A stretch of DNA of 64,000 nucleotides from positions 23,024-87,023 of the forward strand of contig NOKP01000059.1 in NCBI GenBank assembly GCA_002682825.1, written 5' to 3'. Numbering within the stretch: the stretch's first letter is position 1; each line of letters starts with the position of its first letter. Of the stretch, positions 57,791-64,000 are shown piece after piece. Under the pieces are notes generated by a model. The model had not been told where the DNA came from. It saw nothing but the letters and a program-made list of their open reading frames with translations, and made no database searches. The DNA is from Neonectria sp. B-13. Its lineage: Eukaryota; Ascomycota; Sordariomycetes; Hypocreales; Nectriaceae. The position numbers were made by a program, and so were the translations under genes.

Positions 57791-60214
57791 AATCAGTACA
57801 GAGTTCATGATTCACAATGATACAAGTTGAAAAGTTCAAGTTCAACAGGGTAGGAAGAAAGATTAGGTCTTTTCATTGAGGGTGGCAACGGACTGTACCG
57901 GCCCGGTGGCGGTCAGAGAATCCAGTGGAGACAAGCGCCCCCATAATCGAGCTTATGGAGCCGGAATAACAAAGAAAACAGAATAGTGGCTTAGTGGCCT
58001 GCTAGATTGCACTGCTATGTAGGCGGCTGCATCGTCGGGTGCGCCGGTCTATTGAAGTACTAAGTGGGTCGCCCATCAACAAGAACAAAGAGAGAAGACT
58101 GCTTTGGGACCATCATTCTACCACGTAGATGACGAGCCAGACGATCATAACGACGATGACAGCGATGATGACGGCAATAATGATAATTGTGACAACAAAA
58201 TAGTGAGGATCCAACCGGTCCATCTCCCTCTAATCTCATTCCCCGGTCTAACGGTCATCGAACGTGTGGTCATGGATATTGGCTCGATCTACTCCGCTTC
58301 CTGTGAGCAGTTGTCATTCGCCAACTTGAAGTTGATTGCTATTTCCTTTAGGGAGGCCGTAGTTATTACAAACATGATAGCGAAGGTCAACGAGAGTCCA
58401 TCATGTTAGGACACCACCCGCCGACTAGAAGCGGGAACGGCTATGGCCACGGGAGGCTACTCGCCGACTGAGGCAGCATTCCGACGACGGTTGAGCAAAT
58501 GACTACGATCTTCCTGGACAAGACTGTGAATTTGCACATGTTCGTCAGCAGTCTTAATGGAGCTGGTCGCAAACAAGTCGATTGTGATGGAGATTACTCT
58601 GTTTTCGAATCCCTCTCTGTCCGTTGTTGGAATTAGGGACGCCCTCTGGAACACGAGCAGCGACAGACACGTCACTATATATATGCAGCCGAGCAACCTC
58701 GGGAGGATATGCTAAGACTGCAGGATGGTTCATGAGATTGTGAAGGGGGTGGCCTATGTAGTGAAGGACGAAAACGGCTTATTAGATGATGGTCGAAGTC
58801 GTCACTGGTCAGAGGACTTCCATGAGCGGTAGCTGTGAATCTGGGCGGCGGAGAGATGATCACCAGCGAGTTGATATTGCTTAGCCCCGTTAAGCTATCT
58901 GAGTTAACTAAGATATGCGAGAAGATATACGCGTTCGTCCACACCATTTGGTGCAATCTGCCCGATCTACCCGACTGCAAGGCGATGTTTATGCATGGTG
59001 ATGCGGACAATCGCAACTAGTGACTATGAACCACTTGACTATATCGTGGACCGGGTCTTTACCCAACGTCTTCGTCCGCTTGTGGTCGACCATATGCAGG
59101 CTCAAGGTCGATATGGACAACATGACAAGCTTCTGACTCTTGGGCTCGAGGGGATCGGTCGGATATGCCGGATTCGGGAACATGCCAGGAGCGGTCGATG
59201 TGTACCTCTAGCAAAAGGAGATCATAAAGCCGCTGCACATCGCGATCTTAGTTATGAAGTGACTGACTTAATCACAAACTATGATAATTCAGGCAGTTTT
59301 TGATGAAGAACATGAAGAAAAAGCCACCCATCATCGATGTATCAGCCATGATGATATGCACGATGGATACTGCAATGACCAAGAGAAGCAAGTAGGTGTA
59401 GAACTACGTGACCAAAATTTCATTTATGACCCATTGCTAGAAAGACCAGTGATCAGGTCTCTTACCCTACAAGACCTTGTTGTTAGATGTATCTCTTATC
59501 ATTGAGACCATTTTTATGGCCACTATCTTGGTGTCGGTGAGAGTGGCATAGGGGGCACCGCTAGGGTTCTCTACAGCCACCGGCTAGTCTTAACACCTTT
59601 GAGAGAAATGCCACTTTATGACTCCATACGGCCAGAAACTCCGTGATCTTGTCACAAAAAGACGAACGTCCCTTGCGGGACCAACAAACCCCCCTTAAAA
59701 CGTAACAGATCTATAATACAAGTCATCGACAATTCCAATGTAGATCTTCATCATCACCAGCACATGTACCATGATTTATGACCGACTGGTTAAAGGACCA
59801 GGGCTATCTACACCGCTGTATGTGGTAAAGATGCTGGATGTTAGCAAGCCAGCCGGGAATGATGGATCATCAACAATTGCCTGCAAAGCGTCTACAGTAT
59901 ACAGCTAGTATCAATGCCAATCCATCATCGTCTTTTACATGAAAGAACTACTTGGCGGTGAAGCCCAGCCTGCGCATGATACATGATATCTCCGACCAAT
60001 TCCCCCTATAGAACAAAGAGCAAAAAGGCGGCCGTTGGATTGCGCCCTGAGACGTGCTGGTGAGAGGACGGAACAAAGAGAAATGGCTAGCCGTCAATGG
60101 ACAGCCACAAAGACAAAGAGATAGCGATGAGTACTCACACATACACATCACCGCTGTCTGTATAAAATACACATATTCTCCTGGGTTGCTCAATCCTTAG
60201 TCAACACCAACGCT
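57791..60214. other. Mostly unassigned; possible acidic ORF
   Basis: Plus ORF 58104-58409 (101 codons) has an Asp-rich start (DDHNDDDSDDDGNNDNCDN), then VIERVVMDIGSIYS; its opposite strand is also open. Other frames at 58457-59303 on both strands are not recognised. 59.5-59.65 kb may be LTR sequence, adjoining the 58 bp element copy. Confidence 0.25.
59650..59707 (-). repeat. 58 bp palindrome-ended element, copy 3 (inverted)
   Basis: Minus strand reads TGTTACG at the start and GTGACA at the end with the intact GTCCCGCAAGGGAC stem. Opposite orientation to copies 1 and 2. Confidence 0.8.
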
Positions 60215-60720
60215 ATGTTTCTATCCATCCACCTCCTTGTCGTCATTGTGGCTCTCGTCCTCTACCACCTCGCCTACTCATTGTACTACCCCCGCAAAAG
60301 GGAAACCTACTTCAAATTGCACACAATTGACCCCATAACTCCCACATCACCACTCGGCAAGGTCTGCAAAGCCCATCGACTCCTCAACGACCTCTATACA
60401 GCAACGCCGGACCTCACGCCGACACTCTTCGAAGTGCTCAACCTTGACCGCACAGCCATCCGTTCTCCCTCGCCGGCCACAACGCGTACCCGCACTCCAA
60501 GAACTACGGCGAGGTACGCGATAGGACATTGGCAGCGTGGGAGGCGATTAGTGCCAAGGACAAAGGCTTGACGAGCGAGTGGAGGCATGCGGTTGCTATG
60601 GCTGCTGCCACTTTGTTGGATGATACAGCGTGGACGGTTTATTTGGAGGAGGTGCTTCCTAAGATTCAGAAGGGTGGTGAGGCAGGGTGGAGGGATGTTT
60701 GTGAACAGGAGATTGATTAG
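60215..60720 (+). pseudogene. Small membrane-anchored protein of unknown function, frameshifted
   Basis: ATG 60215 gives a hydrophobic N-terminal anchor (HLLVVIVALVLYHLAYSLYY). The first frame runs to about 60465 (LFEVLNLDRTAIRS), then reading must shift by one to continue SLAGHNAYPHSKNYGEVRDR, then SEWRHAVAMAAATLLDDTAW and the stop at 60718-60720. With the shift the protein would have about 167 residues. I do not know the family. Its style (N-terminal anchor, no other membrane segment) resembles the next gene. Confidence 0.5.
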
Positions 60721-61237
60721 ATGGTGCTCAACTCTAGCTTCCTGAATGACATCATCGCAACCATCTTTAATCTATCTGTGTGCGCCTCAATGGCTGCCAC
60801 AGCTCTAACGGGCCAACCAGCCTCCAAAGGAACAAGAATGAACAACAAATAAATACCTGCCCCTCTCTCTCAGGGCAGCCACGCAGTTTTCCTTCCAGAA
60901 AACTCTTACAGTTCCGTCAAAGTCGCAGTGTCATCAAATTCGCAATGCTATCAAACTCGCTCTGCCGTCAAACTCACAGTGCCCCCAAACTCACAATGTG
61001 GCCCTTCTAGAGCGCCTCTCTGTCTGCTCAAATATCGCCCCTCTATCCCCTCATCAACCTACTCGTCTTGACCGATGCTGTACTACTTCTCGCCACCCTT
61101 CTTGTACACGCCTTAGTCAAGAAAAGGCCCGTTACAGTCAACACCATGTCGATTCCAGGCTGTCCTCGTCCTCGCCCAAGCACACAGGAACAAGTCGACG
61201 CCCAGCTGTCGCATGACACTCATCCTTCAACTTCAGC
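60721..61237. other. Intergenic stretch
   Basis: Contains repeats of CAAACTC-type sequence (60915-60995). A plus frame at about 61020-61250 (LVLTDAVLLLATLLVHALVK) is hydrophobic and may be an older start of the following gene or another anchor-bearing relic. Confidence 0.3.
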
Positions 61238-62998
61238 ATGCTACGGTTCCTAGTCGGCTTACCGGGTTCCAACTCGCCGCAGCCCGTCGAGATGTGCTTC
61301 CACGAGTCGTTCCGGCCGAGACCCGGGGGTCCCTTGTCGCTCCATCTGAACGACACCTCGCTGAGCATGATACATCCCGCGCCAGCCTTGGTGGCGCCGT
61401 GGCCGTCGGGCGTTATTGCGGATTGCGGAAGGGTTGATCATTTTGACGAGGCTCCCACTCCGCCTCCGCCTCCGCCTCCCGCTTCTAAGCGCAGAACAAC
61501 ATCAACTCAGACAGCATCCTCGTCGACAGTCATTGTCATCGTCCTCTTGCTCCTTTCCATCCTAGCTTGGTCCTTGCACCGCGGTCGACCAGCCACCCAA
61601 ACCCACGTCCTACAGCCGCACGAAGTAGTCGAGAACTTCACCACGCGCGCAAACTACATCCCCGTCTCCCTCCTCTTCACTGCCGACAAAGTCATCGACG
61701 CTCCTCCCGACTCACTGTCCCTATACCCGCCCAAAATGGCAAGTCCCAGAAGCCCTATAGCAGAAATTATATCGCACCTTATGCGCTACACGGGCTAGGA
61801 CATATTCAAAAAAAAAACTGGCCGATCGTAAGTGGGCTATTGCTCGCTCAGGGATAGTCAGGGCTACATGGCCGCCGACTATCATGACTGGGTTATAGGG
61901 AACTGGACGCATAGAGACGTGGAAGCCACTTTGTATACTGCTGGCACCCACAAGGTGCATATCATAAGTCTCTGGCACGACGTCAGCTTCGACCATACAG
62001 CGCGATGGCTATATGCCACATTCCTTGGAGTCATGGGCTTACAGTACCAACTTCGCCTTACGCAGATCGAGTCACCTGGCGACGATGACATGTTCTTTCT
62101 CCCGCTCAACAGCAGCGAAAACGGTCAGGTATCAAGTGTAGGTATCACTGGCAAGTCCCCTAGTGCGCTAAGCCCTGCAGCACGCGGAGTCATCCAAGCA
62201 TATCGTGACTTCATCGGCGGGCCTGGGATTCTATTCTTCTCGTGCTCCTTTTTCGACCGATGCAGGGAGCTCTATGATAATGATGCTGCTGCTATGACCT
62301 CGGCACCGCCCGGATACTCGCTGGTGCACCCTGCTTGCTGGGCGGTTGTAAACGATGGCGATGACTATGGCCACAGAGATGAGCGCCTGGCTTCGCTGTT
62401 AAAACACTTTAAAGACTGGGCTGAACAGGTCGGCCCACGTAACACCTCTGTACTACCTGCCTACCCAGCGTTCTGGGTAGACGACGATACTGCCTGGCCA
62501 GACGACCCCCCGGCGCTGGGCATCTTGAAGCTCGCCAAAGAGCTCGTAGGCATGTTTGTTCTCGCCAATCTGGTGGTAGAGATGGAGAAGACTGCGGGCG
62601 CGTATGAGCCTCAGCCTGAGATAGACAAGGACGACGACAATACATGGTCGTCGGTTTGGGCGAGGATGATGTATACCTTGGTAGGCCGCGGGGGGCAGAA
62701 AGAGGAGCTCTGGCCATCCACAGCGCAGCGTCTCGACGAGGCTATCGACGTCTACCTTGCGCCGCAGATGCGCATCGTCCTCAATGTCGTACTAGACTTG
62801 AGTGACACATGCCACGATGTCCGCAACATGCTGGACACGCTGAGCACGCCGCAAGGCTGGACGGCTGTAAGGATGCCGCATCCTGTGGACCAGGCCAGCA
62901 TGCTAAGGCCGCATGGGCTATGGCTGAAGTACAACTGGCTCCAGATTACTAACGCAACAACTGGTGGTGGGGATAGGATACTAGGTGGTTGGCAATAG
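61238..62998 (+). pseudogene. Large orphan protein with one membrane segment, two probable frameshifts
   Basis: First frame from ATG 61238 has a Pro-rich run (PTPPPPPPPASKRRTT), a membrane segment (STVIVIVLLLLSILAWSLHR) and ANYIPVSLLFTADKVIDAPP up to about 61740. A second frame then carries IAPYALHGLGHIQKKNWPIV to 61850. A third (388 codons, to the stop 62996-62998) has GYMAADYHDWVIGNW, ISLWHDVSFDHTARWLYATF, GGPGILFFSCSFFDRCRELY and PAFWVDDDTAWPDDPPALGI. The second break looks like a ten-base insertion (GATAGTCAGG next to another CAGG) at about 61852. Removing the breaks would leave roughly 580 residues. No family recognised; probably surface- or organelle-membrane anchored with a large soluble domain. 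Confidence 0.5.
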
Positions 62999-64000
62999 TA
63001 CTTGACTAGCCTTAGGAGGAGGAGGAGGAGGAGTGGCAGAAAGCGATATGGGGGCTGATCATGAGTGTAGGTGTTCATGTTATTCTAATAACGTATAGTC
63101 TAATTTTCGGATCCTGCGAGAGGGCAGGGTATGTTGAAAGCGAAGATATGGTGGTTGGTTTGCTGACGGATGTGAAATAGCAGCGCATGCGGCGAGAGCG
63201 AGGTTGCTCTGAAGCTGTAGAGACTTCTTCGCGGGCTGGTTCTAGAGAGCCGACGCCTCTTGACAATAGCCCCTTTGATACCATCAACGAGCCTTCTTCC
63301 CCCGAAGATGACTCCGAATATAATCACGAAGCCATCGCCATCGCCACTATGAAGTGTTTGAACATGTGAACAATAGGAAGAAAAACATGACTTGTGCTCT
63401 AGGTAAGTATATTGAGGCCCTTAAGAATATTTTAGGACAGGTGAAGAGGGAAATAGTGCAACTTGACCAGCTAGGTAGTGATGATGCTTGGGACTTCCTG
63501 AGTGAGCGTGATGGTGACGTGAAGAGCATTGTCGACGGGCAAGTGGGCGGTCTGCCTTTTGTGCGAGACTGCCCCTGAGGAACTTCTTTTGTGGACGAGA
63601 AGCCAATGAGTTGGACGGAGGCTGATTCCTTTGTTGGCACCTAACTCATCATCTACATAATAATCTAAACGTCACATCTCGTATGGCCCTTGCGACGCCT
63701 TCTCGCGCTTCAACGCTTGCAACCGTCTGTGCTCCAACCTGTACCACGTGTACCACTCCGTCTTAATGACAACACCCGTGTAATCAGGTGCAATCGGATG
63801 CATCTGCTTCCAGTGTCATTCATGCTGCTCCCGATATTAGCGGTATCAGTTCTATGCAATACCATCCCCAAGCAAGTCTGTCTGCAAATCAAGGGGCCTG
63901 TGACTCTAGAGAATGAACCGAAGGCTACTGATGGCGTGCTGTCTTGCCATCGCCGGCTTCGGTCGTGATAATATCGCCAGAAGAGACGGCTGGGGACAGC
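62999..64000. other. Trailing region with small hypothetical ORFs
   Basis: A GGAGGA repeat lies at 63016-63034. Plus ORFs 63187-63369 (with TPLDNSPFDTINEPSSPEDD) and 63354-63578 (with YIEALKNILGQVKREIVQLD) could be two exons of one gene, joined by an intron around 63350-63400, but the junction is not clear. After 63.6 kb I see only short frames with no recognised content. Confidence 0.3.

Noticed and set aside
1..64000. tRNA, rRNA or CRISPR features
   Set aside because: I looked for clover-leaf-like B-box patterns, rRNA cores and regularly spaced repeats; the tandem arrays present have no spacers and no tRNA could be supported by eye.

Overview
This looks like nuclear DNA of a filamentous ascomycete (Pezizomycotina; I lean to Sordariomycetes). 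The coding relics carry short introns of about 48-80 bp with fungal donors and branch sites (GTAAGT, GTCAGT, CTGAC, CTAAC). Recognisable families are fungal or general eukaryotic: Ash1-type SET methyltransferase, Swc3, Azf1-like and Con7-like C2H2 factors, a Clr5 domain, Tcp11/Sok1, Urm1, Elp2, a Sir2 deacetylase, a vacuolar Ca2+/H+ exchanger piece, and Ty3/gypsy and Ty1/copia fragments. I saw no rRNA or tRNA gene and nothing bacterial.

The window behaves like an accessory, decay-prone compartment. Nearly every core-type gene is damaged. Recurrent lesions are in-frame TAG (once TAA) codons where glutamine is expected, i.e. CAG/CAA changed at CpA, plus single-base frameshifts and altered splice or terminal residues. 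Where two copies can be compared, all eight differences in a stretch of about 130 bp are transitions. This fits repeat-induced point mutation (RIP) or a similar C-to-T process followed by drift.

Layout. 1-1.5 kb: 5' part of an Ash1-like gene (minus). 1.5-7.9 kb: degenerate dispersed repeats, no firm gene. 7.9-9.25 kb: broken SWC3 (plus). 9.2-11.7 kb: AZF1-like copy A (minus), repeated inverted at 25.9-28.1 kb (copy B, lacking two zinc fingers). 11.96-13.15 kb plus 16.4-16.6 kb: a repeat whose mirror image lies uninterrupted at 49.6-51.4 kb; the left copy is split by about 3.2 kb holding a Clr5-domain relic and an unassigned conserved-looking gene. 17.0-18.6 kb: broken Tcp11/Sok1 (minus). 22.3-23.7 kb: broken Con7-like gene (minus). 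29.9-30.8 kb: URM1 without its terminal Gly-Gly (minus). 33.6-34.0 kb: ELP2 fragment. 35.5-38.6 kb: gypsy and copia fragments joined head to head. 41.8-42.2 kb: an exact 199 bp duplication around a single N, an assembly join. 42.2-43.5 kb: an apparently intact three-exon gene with a partial Zn-cluster. 43.8-47.6 kb: BCS1-like and Ca2+/H+ exchanger scraps and a 60-residue Cys-rich ORF. 52.1-53.0 kb: Sir2 deacetylase (minus). 54.0-59.7 kb: second gypsy relic, minisatellites and three copies of a 58 bp palindrome-ended element. 60.2-63.6 kb: orphan membrane-anchored genes, partly frameshifted.

The genes do not form a pathway. They look like unrelated segments of core genome collected in one place and then mutated. 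The less damaged items (Azf1-like copy A, the Sir2 catalytic part, the 382-residue Zn-cluster-like gene, the 60-residue Cys-rich ORF) are the ones most likely to be expressed.
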